Source of the DNA: JAVJSF01 sp040219555
GTDB lineage: Bacteria > Actinomycetota > Thermoleophilia > Miltoncostaeales > Miltoncostaeaceae
Assembly: GCA_040219555.1 (NCBI GenBank)
Contig: JAVJSF010000018.1
Coordinates: 1-64,000, forward strand
DNA length: 64,000 nucleotides
Reading direction: 5' to 3'
In this document: positions 34,268-42,070 of the stretch, piece after piece
Layout of the letters: each line of letters opens with the position of its first letter
Numbering within the stretch: position 1 is the stretch's first letter
Program-made: the position numbers and the translations under genes
The notes under the pieces: model-generated
Told to the model about the DNA's origin: nothing
What the model saw: the letters and a program-made list of their open reading frames with translations, nothing else
Databases searched by the model: none

Positions 34268-34292
34268 CGCCGCCCCCGTGGTGGGGGCGGCG
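34268..34292 (-). terminator. Second terminator hairpin of repeat-protein gene B
   Basis: 10-bp stem CGCCGCCCCC (34268-34277) / GGGGGCGGCG (34283-34292), loop of 5. Follows the hairpin at 34298 in the direction of transcription of gene B. Confidence 0.6.
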
Positions 34293-34297
34293 GGAGA

Positions 34298-34320
34298 GGG
34301 GCGGCGCCGGGCGCCGCCCC
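34298..34320 (-). terminator. First terminator hairpin of repeat-protein gene B
   Basis: 10-bp stem GGGGCGGCGC (34298-34307) / GCGCCGCCCC (34311-34320), 3-base loop, 14 bases after the stop of gene B. With the next hairpin it insulates gene A from gene B, so the paralogues are separate transcripts. Confidence 0.7.
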
Positions 34321-34333
34321 CGTAGCCGGTCGG

Positions 34334-36160
34334 CTAGCGCTGACCGAGCTGGATCGACGGCGCCAGCGTCGAGCGCGACAGGCCGCCGTTCCGGACGTTC
34401 TCACCGGTCAGCCCCACCGCGAGCTGCGCGCGGATGGCGTTGATGCGGCGGACGGCCGCCTGCGAGATCCGCTGGTTGATCAGCAGCTGCTGGCGGCTGA
34501 GCGTGAACTGCCCGGAGCCCTCGCCGGGCCGGCGCGCGATGTCGAACGGGACGAACGTCGAGCTGAGCACGCCGGCGTTCGGCAGCGCGTTCGCGAACAT
34601 CGAGCGCCCGTCCGAGTTCAGCGTGACGGCCTCGAGGCTGCCCCGGCGGAAGTCGCCCGCCGAGATGCGGCCGTTCATCCGGTCGGTGATCGCGTTGACG
34701 CGGCGCACGGCCGCCTGCGAGATCCGCTGGTTGATGATCAGCTGCGCGCGGCTGAGCGCGACGTCCTCCGGGTTGCCGGTACCGGGCACGCGCTCCCGCA
34801 CGGGGCGGGGGCCCTGGACCTCGGTCGGCGACGCCGGTCCCGCCGCCGCGCCGACCGCGATGGCGGCCGTCAGCGCCGGGGCGAACTTCTGCGACCCGAT
34901 TGTGCAGTCCTGGAAGTCCCGGCTGGTGAGCCCGCCCTGGAACTTGTCCAGCACCGAGTTCACCCGCCGCACGCCGGCCTGCGAGATGCGCTGGTTGATC
35001 AGCAACTGCTCGCGGCTCAGCGCGATGGTGCCGCGCGAGCTGTTCTGGCGGGCGGGCGCCGGCTCGACGATGTTGGTGGTGCAGGCGCCGAGGCCGCCGG
35101 CGCCGTCACCGGTGCCGCTGCCCCCCGGGCCGCCCGAGCCGTTGGGGGTCGTGGCGGCCAGCCGGATGTTGTCCAGCAGCAGTCGCTGGGTGCTGGCCAG
35201 CAGGTTCAGCGTGCCGAGCGTCTCGACCTGGAGGATGATCCGGTACGAGGCGCCGGGCACCAGCGCGTCCGCCGGCAGCTCGAGACCGCGGGTCTGGAAG
35301 GGGATGGACCCGGTGAAGTCGTAGCTGCCCAGGGTGAGGCTGCCCGGCTGGTCGATCCGCTCCAGGGTGCCCACCAGGCGCAGGCCGGAACCGATCTCCA
35401 GCAGGTTCTCGAGGTCGGCCTTGGCGTCGAAGTTGAACGCCACGGCGGTCGGGGTGCCGCCGATGTAGGTGAAGTCCGACGAGCGGAAGGTGGCCTCGCC
35501 CTTGCCCAGCAGCTGCAGGGCGTTGACCGCGCTCGGGAGCAGGCCGGACACCGAGAACTCCAGCGCGCCGGCCGGGTTGCCGTCGGCGCCCGTGAAGCCG
35601 GCGGTGGTGTTGCAGGTGATCCCCAGCGACTCGAGCAGGGCCACGATGTTGGACACCGAGCCGTTGGTGAGGCCGTTGAGGGTGCCGATCAGGTCGCTGA
35701 GGTCCAGGAGACCATCGCCTGTGAGCAGGTCCTCCGAGTTGGCACCGCCGCCGGTCAGGGCGTTGACGAGCTCCTGCAGGAGACCCTCACCGCCGGGGGT
35801 GATGGTGCCGCTGCCACTGCCGAGGAGACCGCTCAGCAGGCCGCCGAGCGCGGGGTCCGAGCCGGTGCCGCCCAGCAGCCCGTCCAGCAGGTCCTGGAGC
35901 AGCGCCGGCGTGATCGGGGTGGCCTCGCCGGTGTCAGAAACCACCAGGCCGCCCACCAAGCCGTCCAACAGCGTGCAGCTGTCGGTGGCCGTCCAGTTGG
36001 AGGCGTCGGTGTCGAAGCCCTGGTTGGGGGGCTGGACGACGGTGGCGCCGTTGGCGCCGGGTGCGAAGGCGGCCACTCCGGCCGCGGCGACCGAGGCCGC
36101 GAAGATGGCGGGGGCCCTGCGGCGACGGGGTCGCGTGGGCGGTGCGGAGACGTTGTTCAC
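34334..36160 (-). CDS. Secreted repeat protein B with three LLINQRISQ repeats
   Basis: 608 residues. Signal to about residue 39. Residues 41-337: a domain homologous to that of protein A, opening NQGFDTDASNW, with DGNPAGAL and closing RLLLDNIRLAA, but with an added Gly/Leu-rich insert (90-160, LLDGLLGGTGSD...). In place of the collagen stalk there is a short Gly/Ser linker (341-358). Three repeats follow at about 378-430, 467-516 and 552-604 with cores LLINQRISQAGVRRVN, LIINQRISQAAVRRVN and LLINQRISQAAVRRIN. Repeat 1 of A matches repeat 1 of B best, and so on, so the triplication came before the gene duplication. No wall-sorting signal is seen; function unknown. Confidence 0.83.
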   Translation of the reverse strand: MNNVSAPPTRPRRRRAPAIFAASVAAAGVAAFAPGANGATVVQPPNQGFDTDASNWTATDSCTLLDGLVGGLVVSDTGEATPITPALLQDLLDGLLGGTGSDPALGGLLSGLLGSGSGTITPGGEGLLQELVNALTGGGANSEDLLTGDGLLDLSDLIGTLNGLTNGSVSNIVALLESLGITCNTTAGFTGADGNPAGALEFSVSGLLPSAVNALQLLGKGEATFRSSDFTYIGGTPTAVAFNFDAKADLENLLEIGSGLRLVGTLERIDQPGSLTLGSYDFTGSIPFQTRGLELPADALVPGASYRIILQVETLGTLNLLASTQRLLLDNIRLAATTPNGSGGPGGSGTGDGAGGLGACTTNIVEPAPARQNSSRGTIALSREQLLINQRISQAGVRRVNSVLDKFQGGLTSRDFQDCTIGSQKFAPALTAAIAVGAAAGPASPTEVQGPRPVRERVPGTGNPEDVALSRAQLIINQRISQAAVRRVNAITDRMNGRISAGDFRRGSLEAVTLNSDGRSMFANALPNAGVLSSTFVPFDIARRPGEGSGQFTLSRQQLLINQRISQAAVRRINAIRAQLAVGLTGENVRNGGLSRSTLAPSIQLGQR

Positions 36161-36271
36161 GTACGGAACCTCCTGATGCGCCGGGGCGCGATGGTGTCTG
36201 ACGGGGGACCAGGCCGACGGTGGGGCGTTCCTTGCGCGCGGCGCGGACCACCACGGGCGTCGTCGGGCTAA

Positions 36272-36287
36272 TCACTCGACTAAGTGA
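36272..36287. promoter_or_regulatory. Palindrome site 4 upstream of repeat-protein gene B
   Basis: TCACTCGACTAAGTGA on the plus strand, inside the larger ATCACT-N6-AGTGAT palindrome at 36271-36288. It lies about 112-127 bases before the start of gene B. GTATAG follows on the far side and could belong to another promoter. Confidence 0.55.
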
Positions 36288-36415
36288 TGTCCAGGCTATA
36301 CGGATGGATGGGTCGTGTGAAGGGTGTCAGTCCGGACGGACGGACGGGCCGCGCTCTGCGGAAGGGCCCTGTGAGCGATGGCTGCCGGCCGTTCCCGGGT
36401 GCCCGATCGCTCCGC

Positions 36416-37384
36416 TCAGGCGCCGGCCATGGCGGCCCCCACCAGCTCGCCGGCCGCGGCGAGGACCCGATCGGCCCCCTCCGGGGGCGCCGGCTCGCCG
36501 TGTCCGTGCACGCTCACCAGGGCGCCGGGGCGGCCGTCGCCCATGTCCGGCACCGGTACGGCGATCGCCGTGCTCCACAGCAGAGCCAGGCCGCGCCCGT
36601 GGTCCGAGGTGCACTCGGCGAAATGCACGCTCACGGGCATGCCGGTCGCGATCGCGCGCGCCGCGGGGCCGTCGGCATCCAGCGGCTCGTCGAGGGCGTC
36701 CGTGTGGGCGTCGCCGAACTCGTCCCGCCAGGCCGAGGCCAGGCACTCGATGGTGCCGGATCCGGGCTCCGCGCGGTACGCCAGTGCGGCCTGGCCGCCC
36801 AGCACGCCGACCAACTCGCCCGCCGCGAGGGCGCACAGGTCCCCGCCGGCGACCCCGCGGGCGATCCCCAGCCCGATGCGGTGCATCGCGGCGTGCTCGC
36901 CGGTGCGCCGCCGCTCCATCAGGTGGGCGCCGTGGCGCTCGTCCACCGAGCGCAGGGCCGCCACCAGGCCGGCCGGCCGGCCGGCCTGATCCCGCTCGCA
37001 CCGCAGGTGGACCTCCAGCCACGACCAGTGGGCGTCCACGCGGCGGGCGCGCATCAGGATGCGTTCCTCGGGGTCCTCGGTGCCGGCCTCACAGGCCGCC
37101 ACCAGGCGGGCCAGGCGCAGCTCGCACCCCTGGCGGTCGCCGGGGTGGGCCAGCGCGCACAGGGCGCGGCCCCGCAGCACCTCGGGGTACCAGCCCAGCA
37201 GGCGCTCGACGGCCGGATTCAGGTCGGTGAAGCGGCCACTCAACGTCAGGCGGGCGAGCCCGTCCGGCGAGCCGGAGGCCAGGTGGGCCATGGTCGAGGC
37301 GTCGGCGACCTCGTCGCGCAGGCGCTCGATGGTCGAGTCGATGGTGCCGGCGATGGGGCCGGCGGTGGGGAGCACGGAGCTCAT
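36416..37384 (-). CDS. PAS-GAF sensor protein without output domain
   Basis: 322 residues. Residues 35-145 look like a PAS domain (ARLTLSGRFTDLNPAVERLLGW, RGRALCALAHPGDR, then a PAC-like end). Residues 160-318 look like a GAF domain (HRIGLGIARG, FAECTSDHGRGLALLWSTAIAVPV). There is no kinase, GGDEF, EAL or HTH part, so it must pass its signal through a partner. Lies between repeat gene B and a secreted Pro/Ala-rich protein on the same strand. Confidence 0.7.
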   Translation of the reverse strand: MSSVLPTAGPIAGTIDSTIERLRDEVADASTMAHLASGSPDGLARLTLSGRFTDLNPAVERLLGWYPEVLRGRALCALAHPGDRQGCELRLARLVAACEAGTEDPEERILMRARRVDAHWSWLEVHLRCERDQAGRPAGLVAALRSVDERHGAHLMERRRTGEHAAMHRIGLGIARGVAGGDLCALAAGELVGVLGGQAALAYRAEPGSGTIECLASAWRDEFGDAHTDALDEPLDADGPAARAIATGMPVSVHFAECTSDHGRGLALLWSTAIAVPVPDMGDGRPGALVSVHGHGEPAPPEGADRVLAAAGELVGAAMAGA

Positions 37385-37472
37385 GTGAGCACTCCTCGGA
37401 ATCGGCGGTCCGCGGGGGCCCTGGGGACCTCGCGCGGCCTGAGAGAACGGACGGTCGGGGGACCGGCCGGCT

Positions 37473-38894
37473 CTATCCGGGGCGCTCCGGGGGGGTGATC
37501 GCGATGGGGCGCGGCGGGCTCTGGGCCAGTTGTGTCAGGGCCCGTGGAGCGGTCGGCGGTGGCGTCGCAGGTCCGCCGACCCGCATCAGGGTTGCGCCGC
37601 CGGCCTGGGGGCCGGTGCCACCGGAGCCGAGGCCCTGGGGCGCGGGCGCCGGAGGGGCCTCATTCGGTGAGCGGCGCTCCTCGGGAGACCGCTCGGGATC
37701 GTGGTCGTCCGGGGTGGCCGTGCCCGCCGAGTCGGCGGCGGGCGGCGGGTCCGCGGCAGCGGTCAGCGCGGACGGGGGCCGGGGGGTCGTGGACTCCGGG
37801 GCGGCGGACGCCGGTGCCGGTCCCTCACGGGCATCGCGGCGCGGCTCGCCGCCCGCCGCGGTCGCCGGCGGAGGGGTGGGCTGCGGGGACGGTGCCGCGG
37901 GGGAGGCCGGCGGAGCACGCGGGACCGTGGACGGCGGCGCGTCGCTCTCGGCCCGGACCGGGGCGGCATCCGGCGACCGCGCCGGTTCCGCAGGAGGAGC
38001 GGGCGGGGGCGGCGCGGTCGCGGACGCGGTGGCGAGGGTGTCGGCGAGGGCGGGGGAGACCGTGCGCAGGATCGGGTCCAGCGGAGCCGTGACCGGCGCG
38101 AGCACGGGTGCGAGTGGCGCCGTGAGGCTCTCGACCACGGGCGTCAAGGGTGCGACGGCGGTGGCCAGAACCGGCTCCACGACCCCGGCCAGCACGGGGC
38201 GGACCGGTGCCAGCACCCCCTCCACGACCGGTGTCAGCAGACCCGTGGCCGCCCCCAGCAGGTCGCCGACGGGGTCCGGTGCGGGAGCGGCCGCCGGAGC
38301 CGGCGGTGCGGCCGCGGGCCCGGTTGCGGCGGGCAGCACCGGGGCCGCCGGTGCCGGTGCGGGGTCCCGTGGCGCCGCCGCGGCGGGCGTCGGTGGGGGT
38401 GGGGGCGTGGGCGCGGGCGGTGCGGCGGCGGGCGCCGGCTCCGGTGTCGCCCCCGTGCTGGGGGCGGCTGCGGCGGGCGCCGGCTCCGGTGTCCCGGCTG
38501 CGCGAGGGGCGACGGCCGGCGCGGTTGGCGGCGCCGGAAGCGGCGTGGGCGCGGCGGTGGGCGGAGCCGGCTCGGCGGCGGCCTCCGCCGGCGCGGCCGG
38601 CGCCGGGTCGGGCGCCGTGGCGGTGGCGGGCGGTGGCGCCGGGGTGGCGGCGGGAGCGGGAGGCGCGACCGGCGCGGCGGCCTCGGCGCCCGGGGAGGTG
38701 ATGTGCACCAGCGGGGGCGGCTCGGCGCCCGGCGCGGCCGGCGCGGCCACGGTCACCCGCAGCAGGTCTCCCACCTGGATCTCGATCGCCTGTGCGCCGG
38801 CCGGTGCCGCGGCGACCCCGGCACTCACAGCCACGACGGCCGCCAGCGTGCGCAGGAGACGGCGCCGGCGCGAGGTCCCGGGACCGCGCCTCAC
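37473..38894 (-). CDS. Secreted Pro/Ala-rich low-complexity protein
   Basis: 473 residues. Signal peptide about 8-35, then IEIQVGDLLRVTVAAP, Pro/Ala-rich linker, a middle segment of V-x-x-V-L/T-x-P repeats (TPVVEGVLAPVRPVLAGVVEPVL..., about 215-290), and a second Pro/Ala-rich stretch to the end; no final membrane span. General plan resembles the protein at 24182-25561 (short amphipathic start, linker, hydrophobic repeat region, linker). Likely spans or coats the cell wall. The frame is supported by the signal sequence and direction of the operon-like neighbours. Confidence 0.62.
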   Translation of the reverse strand: MRRGPGTSRRRRLLRTLAAVVAVSAGVAAAPAGAQAIEIQVGDLLRVTVAAPAAPGAEPPPLVHITSPGAEAAAPVAPPAPAATPAPPPATATAPDPAPAAPAEAAAEPAPPTAAPTPLPAPPTAPAVAPRAAGTPEPAPAAAAPSTGATPEPAPAAAPPAPTPPPPPTPAAAAPRDPAPAPAAPVLPAATGPAAAPPAPAAAPAPDPVGDLLGAATGLLTPVVEGVLAPVRPVLAGVVEPVLATAVAPLTPVVESLTAPLAPVLAPVTAPLDPILRTVSPALADTLATASATAPPPPAPPAEPARSPDAAPVRAESDAPPSTVPRAPPASPAAPSPQPTPPPATAAGGEPRRDAREGPAPASAAPESTTPRPPSALTAAADPPPAADSAGTATPDDHDPERSPEERRSPNEAPPAPAPQGLGSGGTGPQAGGATLMRVGGPATPPPTAPRALTQLAQSPPRPIAITPPERPG

Positions 38895-39064
38895 GACGAG
38901 GCTGCCCCGGTCCGGCAGGCGGGGCTCACGGTCGGCGATGAGGCGGCGCGGGTCAGAGGTGACTCCAAGTGGCGGCGATCCGTCAGGAACGCCGGTCCGG
39001 CCCGGGTGGGGCCACCCTCAGGGGGAGGATCGCACCATGCTCTCCGTCGCGCATCGCCGACGCA

Positions 39065-39082
39065 CTCCCCCGAAAGGGGGAG
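39065..39082 (-). terminator. Terminator of the Crp/Fnr-type gene
   Basis: Stem CTCCCCC / GGGGGAG around a 4-base loop (GAAA on the plus strand), 16 bases beyond the stop codon at 39098. Confidence 0.6.
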
Positions 39083-39097
39083 CCGCCGGCGCATCGG

Positions 39098-39853
39098 TCA
39101 GTCCGCTCGTGAGGCGATCATCTCGGCAGCGGTCTCGGCGTGGGACCTCATGACCTCCCAGGGGATGGTCACGGTGCGCCCGTCCATCTCGACCGTGCCG
39201 TTCGAGCGCAGCTTGCTGAAGGCCGTGGTCACGGCCTCGCGTGACGCCCCCACAAGGGACGCCCACTGGGCGTGGGTGAGCTCCAGGCGCAACTCGACGC
39301 CGTCGCGCGTGGTCACGCCGAAACGCTCGGCGAGCTGGTGCAGGCGTGCCCGCAGGCGATCCTCCACCCTCATCTCGCTCACCAGGGCCACGGTCTCGCA
39401 CAACATCGCGACCCGGTCCGAGAGCATCTCGGCCAGGTTCCGGCCCAGCCGCGGGTAGCGGGCGATGAGGTTCTCCACGGCCCGCCCCGGGAGCGCCGAT
39501 ATGGCGGCGTCCTCGAGCGCGGCGATGGACGCGGCGGGCGTCGATCCGAGGGTCGAGTAGACCGAGCCGGCGTCCTGCAGCGAGATCATGATCTCGTGGC
39601 CGGGTGCGGTGCACTCGAACACGGCCAGACGTCCTTCTCGGACGATGTGCAGCGTGTCGGGCCGGTTGAGCGTGTCGGGCATGTCGGCCCCGCGGGGCCA
39701 GCGCACCATGGGCATGCGGCTCTCGAGCATCATCATGTCGCGCTCGGGCAAGCCGGCGAACAGGTCCATCTGAGCGAGTGTCAGACGTGGCGCGCCCCCG
39801 AAGCCCGCGGAGACGGGCCCTCTCTCGCGGAGGCCGCTGAGCATTGTGGCCAT
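39098..39853 (-). CDS. Crp/Fnr-family transcription regulator
   Basis: 251 residues from ATG 39853; the frame is open to 39955 but the added stretch does not look like protein. Cyclic-nucleotide-binding-like beta barrel (about 30-130), long dimer helix (about 135-165), and a winged helix with LTHAQWASLVGASREAVTTAFSKLRSNGTV. No cysteine cluster for an iron-sulfur site, and the phosphate-binding cassette is weak, so the ligand is unclear. TAACCT and TAACAT lie upstream on the minus strand as -10 candidates. Confidence 0.85.
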   Translation of the reverse strand: MATMLSGLRERGPVSAGFGGAPRLTLAQMDLFAGLPERDMMMLESRMPMVRWPRGADMPDTLNRPDTLHIVREGRLAVFECTAPGHEIMISLQDAGSVYSTLGSTPAASIAALEDAAISALPGRAVENLIARYPRLGRNLAEMLSDRVAMLCETVALVSEMRVEDRLRARLHQLAERFGVTTRDGVELRLELTHAQWASLVGASREAVTTAFSKLRSNGTVEMDGRTVTIPWEVMRSHAETAAEMIASRAD

Positions 39854-39937
39854 GTGCGAACCCTCGCAGCAAGATGTTAGGAGGTTATGTGCGTCCTGCA
39901 ACGTGTCGTTGTGATGTGGCCCCCCGTCCGGGCGCGA

Positions 39938-39960
39938 TAAAGTCCGGGAACGCACGCGTT
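39938..39960 (+). promoter_or_regulatory. -10 box and operator-like palindrome before the DtxR-type gene
   Basis: TAAAGT (39938-39943) is a good -10 box; the start site would be near 39950. The perfect repeat AACGC-AC-GCGTT (39949-39960) sits right there, where an autoregulator could block RNA polymerase. Confidence 0.45.
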
Positions 39961-40001
39961 GTCCGCCCGGAGGGCTTCGCGATCGCGGAAGGAGGAGCCC
40001 G

Positions 40002-40676
40002 GTGGAGCGACCCAGCCCGGCGGTCCAGGATTACCTGAAGGCCATGTACCAGCTCACCGAGTCCGGGCGCACCGACGCGGGCGCGGTGACCACCACCCAG
40101 GTCGCGGACGCCCTGTCGGTCACGACCGCCTCCGCCAGCAACATGCTGAAGCGCCTCGACGCGCTGGGCTACGTGCGTCAGGTCAAGCGCCAGGGGGCCG
40201 AGCTCACCGAACTCGGACTCCGCGCGGCGCTGGAGGTGGTGCGCCACCACCGCATCCTCGAGACGTACCTGGCCACCCGGCTGGGGATGTCGTGGGACGA
40301 GGTGCACCGCGAGGCCGAGGTGCTCGAACACCACGTCTCGGCCGACGTGGCCGAGCGCATGGCCGCCGCGATGGGGCACCCCGCCCACGATCCGCACGGT
40401 CATCCGATCCCCTCCGCGACCGGCGTGGTGGCCGAGGCCGTCGTACGGCCGCTCTCGGACCTGCCGGTGGGCGCTCGCGCGCAGGTGGCCCGGGTGGACG
40501 ACCGGGACGACGAGCTCCTGCGCTACCTGGCCGACAGGGGCCTGGTGCCCGGCGCCCGGATCGCCGTCGGCGACATCGCCCCCTACGGCGGTCCCATGTC
40601 GCTGAGGGTGGACGACGGCCGCAGCGTGGAGGTGCCCCCCGCCGCGGCGGCCGCGGTGGAGGTGGAGGTGGAGTAG
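40002..40676 (+). CDS. DtxR/MntR-family metal-dependent regulator
   Basis: 224 residues. Winged helix at 1-70 (VQDYLKAMYQLTESG, VADALSVTTASASNMLKRLDALGYVR), dimer and metal-binding domain at 70-140 (VRHHRILETYLATRLGMSWDEVHREAEVLEHHVS), and an SH3-like FeoA domain at about 150-220 (LPVGARAQVARV...LVPGARIAV). The conserved Glu/His residues of metal sites are kept. It should repress or activate metal uptake genes when bound to iron or manganese. GTG 40002 has AGGAGG 6 bases before it. Confidence 0.9.
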   Translation: MERPSPAVQDYLKAMYQLTESGRTDAGAVTTTQVADALSVTTASASNMLKRLDALGYVRQVKRQGAELTELGLRAALEVVRHHRILETYLATRLGMSWDEVHREAEVLEHHVSADVAERMAAAMGHPAHDPHGHPIPSATGVVAEAVVRPLSDLPVGARAQVARVDDRDDELLRYLADRGLVPGARIAVGDIAPYGGPMSLRVDDGRSVEVPPAAAAAVEVEVE

Positions 40677-40691
40677 GGCCCCGTGGGACGG

Positions 40692-41126
40692 TCAGTCGGG
40701 CGGGGTGAAGGGGACCGAGTTCTCGATGAGGTCGTCCATGTCCAGGCCCATCCCCTGCATGAAGAACGGCGTCAGCAGGTTCAGCGTGTGCCGGCACGCG
40801 GGGCAGATCGGCAGCGGCGGCGGCGGCGGGAGCTCGGAGTCCTCGACCTGCAGGCTGTACGCGCAGCCGCAGTAGGGGGCGCACACCGTGCATGACCCGC
40901 TCTTGCAGTCGAAGCGCACCAGATCCATGCCGCCGCCGCTGATCTGGGCGATCCAGCCCTCGTGGCGCTCCAGGTACTCCTGGGCGTCGCGGGCCAGGGT
41001 CTCGCGCATGGCGTCGGTCCAACCGTCGCGGATCGCCGTGGCGAACGGCTCCGGAGGATCCGCGACCCCGCGGAACCGTTCGGTCCATTCGTCGATCTCG
41101 CGCTGCCAGTCCCGCTCGGGGGCCAT
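40692..41126 (-). CDS. Cysteine-rich protein of unknown function (144 aa)
   Basis: The N-terminal 65 residues are helical and acidic with many Trp (REIDEWTERFRGVADPPEPF; AIRDGWTDAMRETLARDAQEYLE). The middle holds CKSGSCTVCAPYCGCAY, and CPAC follows at about 112, six to seven cysteines that probably bind zinc or an iron-sulfur cluster. A Pro run separates the two Cys groups. It follows mqnD by 8 bases on the same strand, so they are probably one transcript. No known family recognised. Confidence 0.7.
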   Translation of the reverse strand: MAPERDWQREIDEWTERFRGVADPPEPFATAIRDGWTDAMRETLARDAQEYLERHEGWIAQISGGGMDLVRFDCKSGSCTVCAPYCGCAYSLQVEDSELPPPPPLPICPACRHTLNLLTPFFMQGMGLDMDDLIENSVPFTPPD

Positions 41127-41134
41127 CGGTCCGC

Positions 41135-41989
41135 CTAGTCCTCGACCCAGTCGACCGTCGGCGTGTGAGGGATCAGGCCGGCCTCGTGCCCGCGGCGCAG
41201 CAACTCCTCCACGGCCGCCCGCCCGTCGTCCCCGTAGTCGAGCGTGCGCTCGTTGACGTACATGCCCACGAACTCGTCGGCGAGCTTGTCGTCCAGGCCG
41301 CGGCCGAAGCGCTCGGCGTGGGCGAGCGCGGGCGCCCGGTGCTCCAGGCTGTAGGCGATCGATCCGCGCAGCAGGCGCGAGAGGCGCGGCATCGTGTCGC
41401 CCTCGTCCAGGTCGCGCCGGACGGTGTTGCCGCCCAGCGGCAGCGGCAGGCCGCCGGTGAGGTCGCGCCACCATTCGCCCAGCTCCAGGATCGAGCGTAG
41501 CCCCTGGGTCTTGTAGGTGAGCTGGCCCTCGTGGATGACCAGGCCGGCATCCACCTCGCCGGCCTCCACCACGTCCAGGATGCGGTCGAAGGGGGTGATG
41601 ACCGGCTCGGCGATGCGCCCCACGGCCAGCTGGAGCTCCAGGAAGGCGCTGGTGAGCAGGCCGGGCACCGCCACGCGCAGGCGCGGCAGCTGCTCCGGCT
41701 CGATCGAGGCCCCCTCGCGCACCACCACCATCGGGCCGTAGCCCTCGCCCATGGAGGCCCCGTGGGGCAGCAGGCGGTACTTGTCCGACAGGTAGGCGTA
41801 GGCGTGGATGGAGACCGCGGTCACCTCCAGGCGCCCCTCCTTGGCCCAGTCGTTGAGCGTCTCGATGTCGCGCAGGATGTGCTCGAAGCGGAACCCGTCG
41901 GTGGGGATCAGGCCCTCGGCCAGCGCGTAGAACATGAACGCGTCGTCGGGGTCCGGGCTGTGCCCCAGGCGGATCAGTCGGTCGCTCAC
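41135..41989 (-). CDS. mqnD: 1,4-dihydroxy-6-naphthoate synthase (menaquinone futalosine pathway)
   Basis: 284 residues from GTG 41989, which has GAGGAG 4 bases upstream; the frame is open 11 codons more. The start LIRLGHSPDPDDAFMFYALAEGL is the hallmark of MqnD; VTAVSIHAYAYL and YGPMVVV are further family segments, and the fold is that of periplasmic-binding proteins with the His near the middle (VIHEGQLTY) as catalytic base. It turns cyclic de-hypoxanthine futalosine into dihydroxynaphthoate in the cytoplasm. Other mqn genes are not in the window. Confidence 0.9.
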   Translation of the reverse strand: MSDRLIRLGHSPDPDDAFMFYALAEGLIPTDGFRFEHILRDIETLNDWAKEGRLEVTAVSIHAYAYLSDKYRLLPHGASMGEGYGPMVVVREGASIEPEQLPRLRVAVPGLLTSAFLELQLAVGRIAEPVITPFDRILDVVEAGEVDAGLVIHEGQLTYKTQGLRSILELGEWWRDLTGGLPLPLGGNTVRRDLDEGDTMPRLSRLLRGSIAYSLEHRAPALAHAERFGRGLDDKLADEFVGMYVNERTLDYGDDGRAAVEELLRRGHEAGLIPHTPTVDWVED

Positions 41990-42070
41990 GGTGCTCCTCG
42001 GCGGGTCAGGTGCGTGCCGCACGATGGTAGTGGGCGCGCACGGGGCCGGACGTACCGAGCCCCTCTCGGC

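Noticed and set aside
32143..34443. A 766-codon open frame on the plus strand across the repeat protein gene.
   Set aside because: It is the antisense of the secreted repeat protein A; the high GC at codon third positions keeps reverse frames open. The minus strand has the signal peptide, collagen triplets and repeats.
37701..39458. Plus-strand frames of 552 to 585 codons rich in Gly and Arg.
   Set aside because: They are reverse or shifted readings of the Pro/Ala-rich exported protein; the minus strand alone starts with a good signal peptide.
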